This document shows positions 21,756 through 33,948 of a DNA stretch of 43,781 nucleotides, piece after piece. The stretch is from CBDCGW01 sp964430745. Its GTDB lineage: Bacteria > Acidobacteriota > UBA890. A program made the translations under genes and the position numbers. The notes below the pieces were generated by a model that saw only the letters and a program-made list of their open reading frames with translations, was not told the DNA's origin and did not search any database. Every line of letters starts with the position of its first letter. Positions within the stretch are counted from its first letter, which is position 1. The DNA lies in contig CAYSHI010000127.1 in NCBI GenBank assembly GCA_964430745.1, positions 1 to 43,781 on the forward strand, written 5' to 3'.

Positions 21756-22115
21756 CTACGCGGCCTCGATCCACTCCCGGGCGGCGTCCAGCTCCGAGAT
21801 ATCGAAGTACTTGATGTTCGCGCCGGTGAACGGCCGACAGACCTTCGCCATCCATTCTTCCCATTTCTTGTCGCCCACCATGGCGAGGCGTGCGATATCG
21901 GCGTGGTGCTTCATGTCGAACTTCGTATCCTCCCAGACGGCGGCCATGTCCCAGCCGCGGAAGTCCTCCATGATCATGAGGAAGCGGATCTTGCCGGCCC
22001 GCGCGATGGCGGCCTCGATGCCGGGGACGAACTCGTCGTAGTCGTTCTTGTGGAGCTTGCCGCTCAGTTTCACTTCGACCAGGTCGTCGGATAGTTCGGT
22101 GATGGTGATCGGCAT
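21756..22115 (-). CDS. SpoIIAA/STAS-like protein (DUF3478 type)
   Basis: A 119-residue soluble protein of the SpoIIAA-like family (PF11964 type). It has the fold marks VEVKLSGKLHKNDYDEFVPG at the start, KIRFLMIMEDFRGWD in the middle and the typical DIARLAMVGDKKWEEWM segment, ending in a helix EWIEAA. Family members are related to STAS anti-sigma antagonists and to CRAL/TRIO-like lipid binders, and their cellular role is mostly unknown. ATG 22115 has AAGGGAG six bases upstream. The open frame continues upstream on this strand to 22967 without coding character, because that stretch lies antisense to the M20D gene. It is divergent from that gene and shares a 162-base intergenic region with it. 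Confidence 0.85.
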   Translation of the reverse strand: MPITITELSDDLVEVKLSGKLHKNDYDEFVPGIEAAIARAGKIRFLMIMEDFRGWDMAAVWEDTKFDMKHHADIARLAMVGDKKWEEWMAKVCRPFTGANIKYFDISELDAAREWIEAA

Positions 22116-22277
22116 CTTCTGCTCCCTTGCGCCGGCGTCGTCGGATTGACGTAGAATGCGAGTCTTGATCGATCTTACCCCGGACTTCGCGGAGGGTCGC
22201 GAAACGAGCGGAGTGGGTGTTTCGGTGCAGCCACGATCCGTTGCAGAACCGGGGAAACCCGCCAAGGAGCCGAGCCC

Positions 22278-23885
22278 ATGCCTCGAGGCCGCACCCTGAC
22301 CCTGTATCTGACCCTTGCCGTGTTGCTGGCCGCCCCGCTTACCGGTATCGCGCAGCAACGACCGTCGACCGAGCAGCTCACGGAGGAAGCGGAGCAGATG
22401 GTCGCCTCGATGGAGAAGATGTCGCAGGAGATCGTCGATTCGATCTTCTCTTTCGGCGAGCTCGGCTTCCAGGAGCTCTGGACGGTCGAGTACATCACCG
22501 GGATCCTCGAGCAGGAAGGATTCGACGTCGAGACGGGGTGCGCCGGCATGCCCACCTGTTATGTGGCGAGCTGGGGCAGCGGCAAGCCCGTGATCGGTTT
22601 CATGGGTGATATCGACGGGCTTCCCGAGACTTCGCAGAAGCCGGGCGTCGCCTATCACGACCCTCTCATCGAGGGTGGGCCCGGGCACGGCGAAGGGCAC
22701 AACTCCGCCGCCGCCGTGGATCTCGTCGGCGCCATCGTCACCAAGCGGCTGATGGAGAAGTACGGGCTGCCGGGCACGCTCAAGATCATCCCCGGCGTCG
22801 CCGAAGAGCTCGTCGCCTCGCGAACCTACATGGTCAATGCCGGGCTTTTCGAGGGTATGGACATCATGCTCTCGACGCACATCAGCTCGGGGATGAGCAC
22901 GGGCTACGGGATCTCCGGATCGGGGCTGGTGTCGACCCAGTTCACCTTCCACGGGCAGTCGGCACACGGGGCGGGATCACCGTGGGCCGGACGCAGCGCG
23001 CTGGACGCCGTCGAGTTGATGAACACCGGCTGGAACTTCCGCCGCGAGCACCTGCGGTTGCAGCAACGCTCCCACTACATCATCTCCAACGGCGGCAACC
23101 AGCCCAACGTCGTGCCTTCCGAAGCCTCTGTCTGGTACTACTTCCGCGAGCTCGACTACGACCGCATCAGGGACCTGCACGAGATCGGCCAACGCGTCGC
23201 GCAAGGAGCGGCGCTCATGACCGACACCGAGGTCACCGAGCGCGTCTACGGCTCCGCGTGGCCATCGAACATGAACAAGCCGCTCGCCGAGGTCATGCAC
23301 GGCAACGTCCAAGACGTCGGCATGCCCGATTGGACCGAGCAGGATCAGATGCTGGCCAAGGCGGTGCAGGAGATGATGGGCCGCGAGAACACCGACGGCC
23401 TCAACACCGAGGTGCGCGAGGGCGAGGTGCGCGAGGCCAGCCAGGGAATGGGCGGCGGCAGCGACGACATCGCCGAAGTCTCGTGGAACCTGCCGACGGT
23501 GCGCCTCCGTTACCCTGGCCAGATTCCGGGTACCACAGGCCACCACTGGTCGAGCGGCATCGCCATGGCGACGCCGATCGCCCACCAGGGCGCCAACTAC
23601 GGCGCACGCGTCATCGCCATGACGGCGATCACGTTGGTCAACGAGCCCGAGGTCGTAGCCGAGGCCTGGACCTACCACCGCGACGTCACCACGGCTGAGA
23701 GGCAGTGGCAGTCACTCATCCCTGAAGGCACGGAGCCTCCCATCCATCTCAATGCCGAGAAGATGGAGCGGTTTCGCCCCATGCTCGAGGCCCTGCGCTA
23801 CGACCCGAGTCGGTTCGACACCTATCTCGAGCAACTCGGTATCGAATACCCGACGCTGAAACCGAAGCAGGAGCAGGGACGCTGA
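22278..23885 (+). CDS. Exported M20D amidohydrolase, AbgB-like
   Basis: A 535-residue exported amidohydrolase with signal peptide (LYLTLAVLLAAPLTGIAQ). It resembles p-aminobenzoyl-glutamate hydrolase subunit B and related M20D enzymes, which cleave amide bonds of N-acyl amino acids. The metal-site motif reads GPGHGEGHN (135-142, with H137, E139 and H141), where many M20D enzymes carry Cys in place of E139. D111 lies in FMGDIDGLPE and the general-base pair E176-E177 in GVAEELVASR. The lid carries the GQSAHGAGSPWAGRSALDAV signature. A C-terminal region with TGHHWSSG supplies the last ligand. ATG 22278 has AAGGAG eight bases upstream. Its stop TGA overlaps the probable CTG start of the next gene, which suggests translational coupling. 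Confidence 0.87.
   Translation: MPRGRTLTLYLTLAVLLAAPLTGIAQQRPSTEQLTEEAEQMVASMEKMSQEIVDSIFSFGELGFQELWTVEYITGILEQEGFDVETGCAGMPTCYVASWGSGKPVIGFMGDIDGLPETSQKPGVAYHDPLIEGGPGHGEGHNSAAAVDLVGAIVTKRLMEKYGLPGTLKIIPGVAEELVASRTYMVNAGLFEGMDIMLSTHISSGMSTGYGISGSGLVSTQFTFHGQSAHGAGSPWAGRSALDAVELMNTGWNFRREHLRLQQRSHYIISNGGNQPNVVPSEASVWYYFRELDYDRIRDLHEIGQRVAQGAALMTDTEVTERVYGSAWPSNMNKPLAEVMHGNVQDVGMPDWTEQDQMLAKAVQEMMGRENTDGLNTEVREGEVREASQGMGGGSDDIAEVSWNLPTVRLRYPGQIPGTTGHHWSSGIAMATPIAHQGANYGARVIAMTAITLVNEPEVVAEAWTYHRDVTTAERQWQSLIPEGTEPPIHLNAEKMERFRPMLEALRYDPSRFDTYLEQLGIEYPTLKPKQEQGR
23868..23884 (+). promoter_or_regulatory. Ribosome-binding site and CTGA overlap deciding the phytase-like start
   Basis: An AGGAG core lies eight bases before CTG 23882. 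The CTG shares two bases with the TGA stop of the M20D gene, as ATGA overlaps do in coupled genes. The same site would be far too distant (about 35 bases) for GTG 23909. Confidence 0.6.
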
Positions 23886-25099
23886 GAGTCTCGAGATTCG
23901 GCCTCGCCGTGCTGCTCGCGGTCGGCGGTATCGTCGCCTGCGGCCCGGCGGAGACGGACCCCGGCATCGCATCGCCTTTGACTTTTCTGGGTGACGTGAT
24001 CATCAATCCCGTGCCTGCTGTTTCCGGCGATCCGGAGATCGGCGGGCTGTCGTCGCTCTATCACGTGGGCGACAGCGTCTACTACGCGATCTCCGATGAT
24101 CGCGGCCGCACCGGCCGCCCGGCACGCTTCTACGTCCTCGACATCCACGTGGCGGACCGGGACACCGTGGGCGGCGGCGATTCGGGCCGAAGCGGCACGG
24201 TCGAGGGCAATCCGGGCGAGGGCACGGCGGCCGGGGGCGGTTCCAATCGCGTCACCGCTTCGGTCCTCGGATGGGAGGAGATCTTTGCCGCTTCCGGCGA
24301 GCCCCTCGAGCCGCTCACGTACGACCTCGAAGGTATGGTGGTGCTCGACGCCAACTTCTTCATCTCTTCGGAGGGCGATGTGGCCAGGGGAGTCGAGCCC
24401 TTCGTAGCCGTCTTCGGCCCCGACCGCGCGATGATGGAGACGCTCGCGCTACCACCCGGCTACGTACCCAATGCCGACCGATCGTCCGGGGTCCGCGACA
24501 ACCTGGCATTCGAGGCCCTCGGAATCACGCCGGACGCCCGCTACCTCTTTGCCGCTACCGAGAGCGCGCTGGAGCAGGACGGCGCGGTCGCCACACCCGA
24601 TGCGGGCACGATGGCCCGAATACTGCGCTTCGATCGGGATCACGGCGTCTTCGACGCCCAGTTCGCCTATCCGATCGACGCCGTGCACGACAGCTCACCA
24701 TCTCCGATCGGGCTCGAAGTCAACGGCGTGGCCGAGCTCATCGCGCTTTCCGGCGATCATCTGCTGGTTCTCGAGCGATCGTTCGTCGCCGGCGTGATTC
24801 GGTTCCACAGCATCAAGCTCTTCGACGTTTGTCTCGCGGACGCGACGGATGTTTCCGGCATGGGGAGTCTTACCGACGCGGAATTCGTACCCGCGAGCAA
24901 GCGATTTATCGCCGACCTCGCCGACCTCGTACCTCACCTCGACAACGTGGAGGGGATGTCGTTCGGGCCATCGCTCCCGTCTGGCGAGAGGACCCTGATC
25001 TTCGTGAGCGACAACAACTTCGCCCCTGAGCGCCAGATCACGCAGGTACTGGCTTTCAGCGTCGACCCCAACGCCCTTCAGGGCTGCTCATCGCGATGA
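23882..25099 (+). CDS. Phytase-like (esterase-like) domain lipoprotein, probable CTG start
   Basis: A 405-residue predicted lipoprotein with the esterase-like phytase fold (PF13449 type). Blocks are GGLSSLYHVGDSVYYAISDDRG, YDLEGMVVLDANFFISSEGD, DNLAFEALGITPDARYLFAAT and DNVEGMSFGP. The first ATG, GTG or TTG is GTG 23909, but that leaves only ten uncharged residues before the lipobox cysteine. CTG 23882 adds RVSRFGLAV, gives a normal lipoprotein signal ending GIVAC, overlaps the preceding stop as CTGA, and has AGGAG eight bases upstream. I therefore prefer CTG. The protein probably sits in a membrane facing the periplasm; true phytase activity is not certain. A Gly/Ser-rich loop (around 100-122) is unusual. 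The next gene starts 187 bases later. Confidence 0.8.
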   Translation: MRVSRFGLAVLLAVGGIVACGPAETDPGIASPLTFLGDVIINPVPAVSGDPEIGGLSSLYHVGDSVYYAISDDRGRTGRPARFYVLDIHVADRDTVGGGDSGRSGTVEGNPGEGTAAGGGSNRVTASVLGWEEIFAASGEPLEPLTYDLEGMVVLDANFFISSEGDVARGVEPFVAVFGPDRAMMETLALPPGYVPNADRSSGVRDNLAFEALGITPDARYLFAATESALEQDGAVATPDAGTMARILRFDRDHGVFDAQFAYPIDAVHDSSPSPIGLEVNGVAELIALSGDHLLVLERSFVAGVIRFHSIKLFDVCLADATDVSGMGSLTDAEFVPASKRFIADLADLVPHLDNVEGMSFGPSLPSGERTLIFVSDNNFAPERQITQVLAFSVDPNALQGCSSR

Positions 25100-25285
25100 C
25101 CTCGCTGCGGAGCCGCGCCGTCGTGGCCGCTCCAGGCGTACCCTTTCTGCACGAAACCGGTTGTTTCCGTGAACCGTTTCACCGGCATCGCGCATCTACA
25201 CACGTAGGGGCGTGAGCCTCCGAGACCACCTAATCGGCACGCCGAAAAACCCACGGTGTCGCCGCTGCGAAGGAGGGTTATCACA

Positions 25286-25492
25286 GTGGAGAAGCTCTTA
25301 CCGAAGAACGAGCACACCGTTGAGCGCGCCGTGCGCGTCATCCTGGGCCTGGGGCTTCTGAGCCTGGTTTTCGTCGGTCCGCAATCGCTCTGGGGTTTGA
25401 TCGGCATCGTACCCCTGGCGACCGGCTTACTAGGAAGCTGCCCTCTCTATACGGTATTGGGATTCAGTACGTGTCCCCTGGAGAGCCGCTGA
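25286..25492 (+). CDS. Small DUF2892 (YgaP-like) membrane protein
   Basis: A 68-residue inner-membrane protein with two short hydrophobic segments: VERAVRVILGLGLLSLVFVG, then LWGLIGIVPLATGLLGSCPL. The CPLYTVLGFSTCP ending is the hallmark of DUF2892, the domain attached to the rhodanese YgaP in some bacteria. No rhodanese domain is fused here. GTG 25286 is the start because a perfect AAGGAGG lies nine bases upstream; an in-frame ATG/GTG at 25256 has no such site. It is convergent with the TauE/SafE gene, only 13 bases apart, and both families recur in sulfur-metabolism settings, so a role in sulfur handling is possible but unproven. Confidence 0.85.
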   Translation: MEKLLPKNEHTVERAVRVILGLGLLSLVFVGPQSLWGLIGIVPLATGLLGSCPLYTVLGFSTCPLESR

Positions 25493-25505
25493 TCACGAGC
25501 GACAC

Positions 25506-26432
25506 CTAGTCGCACGGGGAAACGGGCTCCGCATCCTTCTCCACCCACGCCGACCGCAGCATGGTGATCGCCGTGTACACGACGACGATCACGACCAGCC
25601 ACCGGATGGCGGTGAGCGGTAGCTCGCGCACGATGTAGGCGGCGATCAGGACGGCCGGAATGCCGCCGATCGCCAGCCCGAGCGCCGGGCGTCGAGCGTA
25701 GGCGTTCTTACGAACGAAACGCGCGCTTCCAACCGGCATCAGGAACGCGCAGGACCCCATCATGATCGGGAAGGCGGCTCGCGGGTCCATGCCCATGAGG
25801 CTGATCATGATCAACGACGGAGCATACATACCGATGCCCAGCGTCATGAGCGCCCCGAGGATGACGTTGCCGAACGCCGCCGCGAGCAGGAATCCGGGAC
25901 TCAGTGCGAGAGCGTCGCCGCCCTGCGGGCCGATCTCGAAGTAGGCCATGATCATGAGAGCCGCCGCAACGAGCAGGGCCGCGCCCATGCCGACCTGGAT
26001 CTTGCGCTTCGACCATGACGCGACAACGCCGGCGCCGAACCACGCGCCCGCGACGGAGGCGGCAATCAGAACGGTCAGCGTGACCATCTCCACCTCGATG
26101 ATCACCGTGTAGATGAACGCCTGCACGATCACCGGCGGCGAGTGCCCGACATTCAGCGTCCCCGGAATGATGCGGTCGGGGACCACGTGCCGTAGCTTGA
26201 ACCACGCCGTCGTCGGAGCGAAAGACCCGATCCCCAGCGTGTCGAAGAAGTTGGTGATGAAGCCGATGGCCAGGTGCGTTGCGCTCGGCGGGCCCGGCTC
26301 GGCGGCGGGATCGTCGGGCGGCAACGACGCGCGCGCCCGGCGGGACGCGGCGACCCAGATGGCGACGAAGCCCACGCCGACGAGGGCGAGGAGTCCGAGA
26401 AGTGCGAACAGGGCAACTCTTTGCGTGTCCAT
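25506..26432 (-). CDS. TauE/SafE family membrane permease
   Basis: A 308-residue polytopic inner-membrane protein with about eight to nine hydrophobic helices. It belongs to TauE/SafE (DUF81), whose members export sulfite, sulfoacetate or related organic anions. Family marks are the N-terminal GFITNFFDTLGIGSFAPTTA and its second-half partner in GMYAPSLIMISLMGMDPRAAFP, showing the internal repeat. ATG 26432 starts a hydrophobic helix; the frame upstream overlaps the ACT gene. No strong ribosome site is visible. It follows the ACT gene by 37 bases on the same strand and is probably the last gene of an operon with the S9 peptidase. The true substrate is unknown. Confidence 0.87.
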   Translation of the reverse strand: MDTQRVALFALLGLLALVGVGFVAIWVAASRRARASLPPDDPAAEPGPPSATHLAIGFITNFFDTLGIGSFAPTTAWFKLRHVVPDRIIPGTLNVGHSPPVIVQAFIYTVIIEVEMVTLTVLIAASVAGAWFGAGVVASWSKRKIQVGMGAALLVAAALMIMAYFEIGPQGGDALALSPGFLLAAAFGNVILGALMTLGIGMYAPSLIMISLMGMDPRAAFPIMMGSCAFLMPVGSARFVRKNAYARRPALGLAIGGIPAVLIAAYIVRELPLTAIRWLVVIVVVYTAITMLRSAWVEKDAEPVSPCD

Positions 26433-26469
26433 GGCGCGCCATACTAGCAGGGCCCCTGACCGTCGTTCG

Positions 26470-26865
26470 TCAGAAGTGCACGGCGTGCCCACCCTCCCGC
26501 AGCGCGTCGATCGCGTCCGGAAGGTCGAGCTGCCGCACGAGCAGGTAGTCGGTGAGGAACGTCGAGATGGCGAACACGGCGATATCCCGATCGGCCAGAG
26601 CCGCCGTCAAGGTCGCCAGTACACCGACCATCGAGAGCTCCAGCGGGCCGACGACTTCGAGGCACGAGAAGCCGCTTTCGGCCTCGATCCCGGCGGGGAT
26701 GTTCCCCTCCTCGCAAACGATCGATAGCTCCTCGAGGGTACGCGAGACGCTCCAGAAGCTGCCGCCGTCGATCCAGGCCGGTATCACCGCGTCCGCCCCC
26801 AACCGGCAGATGACGAAATCCGACCGCAGCACGAGGAGCTCGTAGCGACGAGCCGGATCGCTCAC
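26470..26865 (-). CDS. ACT-domain protein (CASTOR/ACT_7-like)
   Basis: A 131-residue soluble protein with two ACT-like units. The first half reads YELLVLRSDFVICRL; the second carries the ACT_7 pattern GPLELSMVGVLATLTAALAD, then IAVFAISTFLTDYLLV. This resembles aspartokinase regulatory domains and the eukaryotic arginine sensor CASTOR, so it probably binds an amino acid. The start is GTG 26865, which overlaps the S9 peptidase stop as GTGA, with a purine-rich AAGGGCGG upstream. An earlier in-frame start would extend it into that gene with an Arg/Gly-rich tail. Coupling to an exported peptidase suggests amino-acid sensing linked to peptide use; this is inference. Confidence 0.85.
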   Translation of the reverse strand: MSDPARRYELLVLRSDFVICRLGADAVIPAWIDGGSFWSVSRTLEELSIVCEEGNIPAGIEAESGFSCLEVVGPLELSMVGVLATLTAALADRDIAVFAISTFLTDYLLVRQLDLPDAIDALREGGHAVHF

Positions 26866-28973
26866 TGCCCGCCCTTTTTCTCCTCGTCGTCCTTCTTCTC
26901 GTCCTCTTCCTTCTCCGGCCGCTCCCAGGGCGTCCACTCCTCGCCCATCACGTGCTGCTGCATCCACTTGATCTCCTCGATGTCGCGGATGCGCTGGTGC
27001 TTGGGCTCGCGGAAGCCATGCGGCTCGCGCGGGAACTTGATGTAGCGAACCGGGGCCTTGCCGATGTCCTTGATGGCGGTAAAGAACATCATCGACTGCT
27101 GCTCGGTGTCGGTGGTGTCATTGATCCCGTGGATCAGCAGCGTCGGCGTGACCACGTTGGCCACGTGGGTGAGCGCCGATTGCTCCCGATAGCCTTCCGG
27201 GTTGTCCCACGGGCTGCCGCCGATGTGCCACAGGCGGACGTCGTTGTTGAAGCCGGGGCCGTACTCGGAGGTCCAGTCGTACACGCCGGCGCCGATCGAG
27301 GCCGCCTTGAAGCGATCGGTCTGGGTGATCGTCCAGCCTCCGAGGATGCCGCCGTAGCTCCAGCCCCTCACCCCCATGTGATCGGGGTCGGCGATGCCGT
27401 CCTCGATGAGCTTGTCGACACCGGTCATCAGATCCTGAAAGTCTCCGTAGCCGATGCCATCGCCACGGGCAACGGTGTTGCCCTCGCGCAGATGATCGGT
27501 GTAGCCGCTCGAGCCGCGCACGTTGGGCGACAGCGATGCGTATCCGAGGCCGGCATACAGGTGGTAGCTCGCGCGGAAGCCGTTGCCGAACGATCCTGCC
27601 GGACCACCGTGGATGTTGAGCATCAGCGGAACGGTGGCACCCTCTTCGTACCCCACGGGAAGGTGCAATAGTCCCTCGATCTCCATGCCGTCGCTGCTCT
27701 GCCAGCGAATGACGCGCATCTCCGCCAGCTGGAGATTCTCGATCTGCGGATTGGCGTGGGTCAGCCGCACCGGATCGGAGCCATCGATGCTGCCCACCCA
27801 GAGATCGGACGGCGTCTTGTAGTCGGACAGCGAGTAGACGTACTTGGTCCTGTCGGCCGACCACGAGCTCACGTTCATCGAGCCCTCGAAGTCGGTGAGC
27901 TGTTCGAAATCACCGGTCTCCGCGTCCATGCGGAAGAGGTTCGTGTTGGTTCCTTGCTGGCCCGAAAACAGCAGGTAGCGGCCATCCGGCGTCCAGACGC
28001 CACCGCGCGGGCTGCCTTCGAACTGATCCGACAGAATGCGGTGCTCACCCAGCGTCGGATCGAGCAGCCAGATCTTGTTGTTGCGATTGAGCCACTCCTG
28101 ATCGTCACCCGCACCGAAGGTGAACATCTTGCCGTCCGGCGACCACTCGGCCACCGACTCGGGGGCGCTGTTGTCGGTGAGCTGCTTCTTCTCTCCCGAG
28201 GCGATGTCGAGGATGTAGATCTCGCTCTTGTCGGCGTCGTTGCGTCGGTTCTGGTAGCGGGCGGTAAACGCGACGTGGGTGGCATCGGGCGAAACGTCGA
28301 AGCCGCCCAGTATGAACTCCTCGTCGGTAAGCTTGGTTTCCTCGCGAGTCTCGATGTCGAATACCCAGAGATTGCTCCAGTACGAGCGATTCTGTCCGTT
28401 CGGTCCTTCGTCGACGAAGATCACGTCTTCATCCTCGTCGAACATCGTGCTCTCGTCCTCGGGCCGCTTGTCCGTGGCCGAGAAAAAGATCTTCGTCGAG
28501 TCGTCCGACCATTTGAAGCTGGAGACGGCGGTCTCGTGCTCGGTGAGCGGCGTCGCTTCGCCGCCGGCCGTCCGCATCCAGAAGATCTGGCGCTTGCCGT
28601 CGACGCTTCGAGCCAACGCCAGATAGCGGCCGTCGGGCGAGAACTGAAAGGCGCTGCCACCCTCTTCGCCGATGTACTCGAACTCCTCGCCTCCGGTGGC
28701 CGGGATCATGTACCACTTGGTCTTGCGCTCGTTTTCACCCCAGTCGAGCTCACCTTTGGAAAACAACACCCACTCGCCGTCGGGCGACATCAGCCCACCA
28801 CCGACGGAGACCATGTCGAGGGCATCGTCGACGGTCATCGGGCGCGGACCTTGCGGCGCGGCTTCGGTCTCCTGTTCGTCCTGGGGAACCGGGCTCATCG
28901 GCGCCGCCTGGGCACCGCTCAGCGCGCCGGCGAGCATCAGCGAGGTCAGCAGAATCGACAAAGCTCGTCGCAT
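26862..28973 (-). CDS. Exported S9 family prolyl oligopeptidase-like serine peptidase
   Basis: A 703-residue exported peptidase. A signal peptide (LSILLTSLMLAGALSGAQAA) is followed by a seven-bladed propeller built of PD40-like strands (SPDGRYLALA, SPDATHVAFTA, TPDGRYLLFS). A C-terminal alpha/beta-hydrolase carries S539 in GWSYGG, D619 in HGINDTTD and H652 in EPHGF. It should cleave short peptides, like dipeptidyl or acylaminoacyl peptidases, in the periplasm. The protein ends in a very charged Lys/Glu/Asp tail. ATG 28973 has GGAGG five bases upstream and begins the signal peptide. It is the first gene of an apparent operon with the ACT protein and TauE, and is divergent from nifJ. Confidence 0.92.
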   Translation of the reverse strand: MRRALSILLTSLMLAGALSGAQAAPMSPVPQDEQETEAAPQGPRPMTVDDALDMVSVGGGLMSPDGEWVLFSKGELDWGENERKTKWYMIPATGGEEFEYIGEEGGSAFQFSPDGRYLALARSVDGKRQIFWMRTAGGEATPLTEHETAVSSFKWSDDSTKIFFSATDKRPEDESTMFDEDEDVIFVDEGPNGQNRSYWSNLWVFDIETREETKLTDEEFILGGFDVSPDATHVAFTARYQNRRNDADKSEIYILDIASGEKKQLTDNSAPESVAEWSPDGKMFTFGAGDDQEWLNRNNKIWLLDPTLGEHRILSDQFEGSPRGGVWTPDGRYLLFSGQQGTNTNLFRMDAETGDFEQLTDFEGSMNVSSWSADRTKYVYSLSDYKTPSDLWVGSIDGSDPVRLTHANPQIENLQLAEMRVIRWQSSDGMEIEGLLHLPVGYEEGATVPLMLNIHGGPAGSFGNGFRASYHLYAGLGYASLSPNVRGSSGYTDHLREGNTVARGDGIGYGDFQDLMTGVDKLIEDGIADPDHMGVRGWSYGGILGGWTITQTDRFKAASIGAGVYDWTSEYGPGFNNDVRLWHIGGSPWDNPEGYREQSALTHVANVVTPTLLIHGINDTTDTEQQSMMFFTAIKDIGKAPVRYIKFPREPHGFREPKHQRIRDIEEIKWMQQHVMGEEWTPWERPEKEEDEKKDDEEKKGGQ

Positions 28974-29223
28974 CAAATCCTCCGTGTGAGTGCAACGGAC
29001 GGCGGGCCCGCAACCGATATCGGCCGAGGGCTCCACCATCGAATCGTGCGCTTGTTCCGAGGCCCGATCTTAATCCTATTTGTCAAGGTTTTAAATCGGA
29101 TACCGACGTTTGATTTTACCTTCGGGCGATGCGAAACTCCAATCTGAGGGTGCGCAAGACTGTCTCTGCGCACCACGCCAGAATCGGGTCCTTCAGACGC
29201 CGATGTGCGAAAAAGGGAATGCG
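28974..29223. promoter_or_regulatory. AT-rich divergent promoter region of S9 operon and nifJ
   Basis: This 250-base gap contains the most AT-rich stretch of the neighbourhood, 29068-29125, as expected for promoters firing both ways. On the minus strand TTGACA occurs at 29086-29081, but no -10 box lies at 16-18 bases, and the plus-strand TTGTCA has none either. Exact start points cannot be named. Confidence 0.45.
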
Positions 29224-32811
<3,588 letters not shown>

Positions 32812-32879
32812 CGACGGCCGCACCCGGCGACAGCGAGAACGAACGAATCGCAGCAACCCAACGAAACGGGATCACGACC

Positions 32880-33878
32880 ATGGATCTTTCGACCAAATAC
32901 CTCGGCTTCGACCTCGACCACCCGTTCATGGCGGGAGCCGGCCCGATGTGCGAGACCGACGACGGTATCCGCCGGCTCGAGGACGGAGGCACATCGGCAC
33001 TGGTGCTGCGCTCGCTCTTCCAGGAGCAGATCGACCAGGAAGCCCTCGCCACGTACCACTCCACCGAGGCGCACGCTGATTCACACGGCGAGGCTACCTC
33101 GTACTTCGCCGACCCCGGCGAGTTCGTTATGGGCCCGGCCGAGTATCTCGAGCGTATCAGCCGGGCGAAGGAGATCGTCGACGTTCCGGTGTTCGGGTCG
33201 CTCAACGGCTATACCCGCGGCGGCTGGGTGAACTACGGCCGCATGATTCAGGAAGCCGGAGCCGATGCTCTCGAGCTCAACCTCTTCGATGTCGTCATCG
33301 ACCCGACGGAAAGCGCCGCCGACGTCGAGGGGCGTCACGTCGGCGTCGTTCGTGCCGTGGCGCGCGAGCTGAAGATCCCGGTAGCGGTGAAGATCTCGCC
33401 CTTCTATGCCTCGCCGGCCAACTTCGCGCGCCAGCTCGAGCTCGCCGGCGCCCAGGGTGTGGTCGTGTTCAACCGCTTCTTCGAGGCCGACATCGACACC
33501 GAGGAGCTGGAGATGCGCTCGCAGCTTCACCTCTCGGACTCCCGCGAGGTGCTCTTGCGCCTGCGCTGGCTCGCGGTTCTCTCGGGCACGCTGTCGACGG
33601 CCGCCGTGGCGGTAACAGGCGGTGTGCATTCGGGCGTCGACGCCGTGAAGGCGATCATGTGCGGCGCTTCGGCGGTCCAGATCGTCGCCGCCCTGCTGCA
33701 GCAAGGCCCTCAGGTTCTGACCTCGATCCGCGAAGACGTAAGCGCCTGGCTGGAGCAGAACGAATACGAATCGCTGGAACAGATGCGGGGCAGCATGGAC
33801 CTCAAGCACACACCCGATCCGGCGGCGCTGACCCGCGGCAACTACATGCACCAGTTGCTGACATACGATTGGAGCTGA
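32880..33878 (+). CDS. Dihydroorotate dehydrogenase-like flavoprotein
   Basis: A 332-residue TIM-barrel flavoprotein related to dihydroorotate dehydrogenase. MDLSTKYLGFDLDHPFMAGAGP opens the barrel; the later IPVAVKISPFY, GVVVFNRFF and VAVTGGVHSGVDAVKAIMCGASAVQI blocks bind FMN and phosphate. It differs from true PyrD in the N-terminal half. The catalytic Cys or Ser is not obvious, and the function is uncertain: this subfamily is usually annotated only as dihydroorotate dehydrogenase-like. ATG 32880 begins at the conserved fold. An in-frame GTG 32808 overlaps the nifJ stop (GTGA) and would add 24 residues, but GGAG lies only two bases before it. Co-transcription with nifJ may suggest a ferredoxin-dependent reaction; this is inference. 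Confidence 0.85.
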   Translation: MDLSTKYLGFDLDHPFMAGAGPMCETDDGIRRLEDGGTSALVLRSLFQEQIDQEALATYHSTEAHADSHGEATSYFADPGEFVMGPAEYLERISRAKEIVDVPVFGSLNGYTRGGWVNYGRMIQEAGADALELNLFDVVIDPTESAADVEGRHVGVVRAVARELKIPVAVKISPFYASPANFARQLELAGAQGVVVFNRFFEADIDTEELEMRSQLHLSDSREVLLRLRWLAVLSGTLSTAAVAVTGGVHSGVDAVKAIMCGASAVQIVAALLQQGPQVLTSIREDVSAWLEQNEYESLEQMRGSMDLKHTPDPAALTRGNYMHQLLTYDWS

Positions 33879-33948
33879 GCGAAGCTCGCGACTGCGGTTG
33901 CCGGCGTCGCGCCGTACCGGAAGCGTTCGATGGTGCATACTTCGCTCC

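Noticed and set aside
22145..22180. TTGACG near 22145 as a promoter of the M20D gene
   Set aside because: No acceptable -10 box at normal spacing.
23909..23911. GTG as the start of the phytase-like lipoprotein
   Set aside because: It would leave too short and uncharged a signal before the lipobox cysteine and has no ribosome site at proper distance.
29081..29086. TTGACA on the minus strand as a -35 box for the S9 operon
   Set aside because: No -10-like hexamer at 16-18 bases; the only AT-rich hexamer is about seven bases away.
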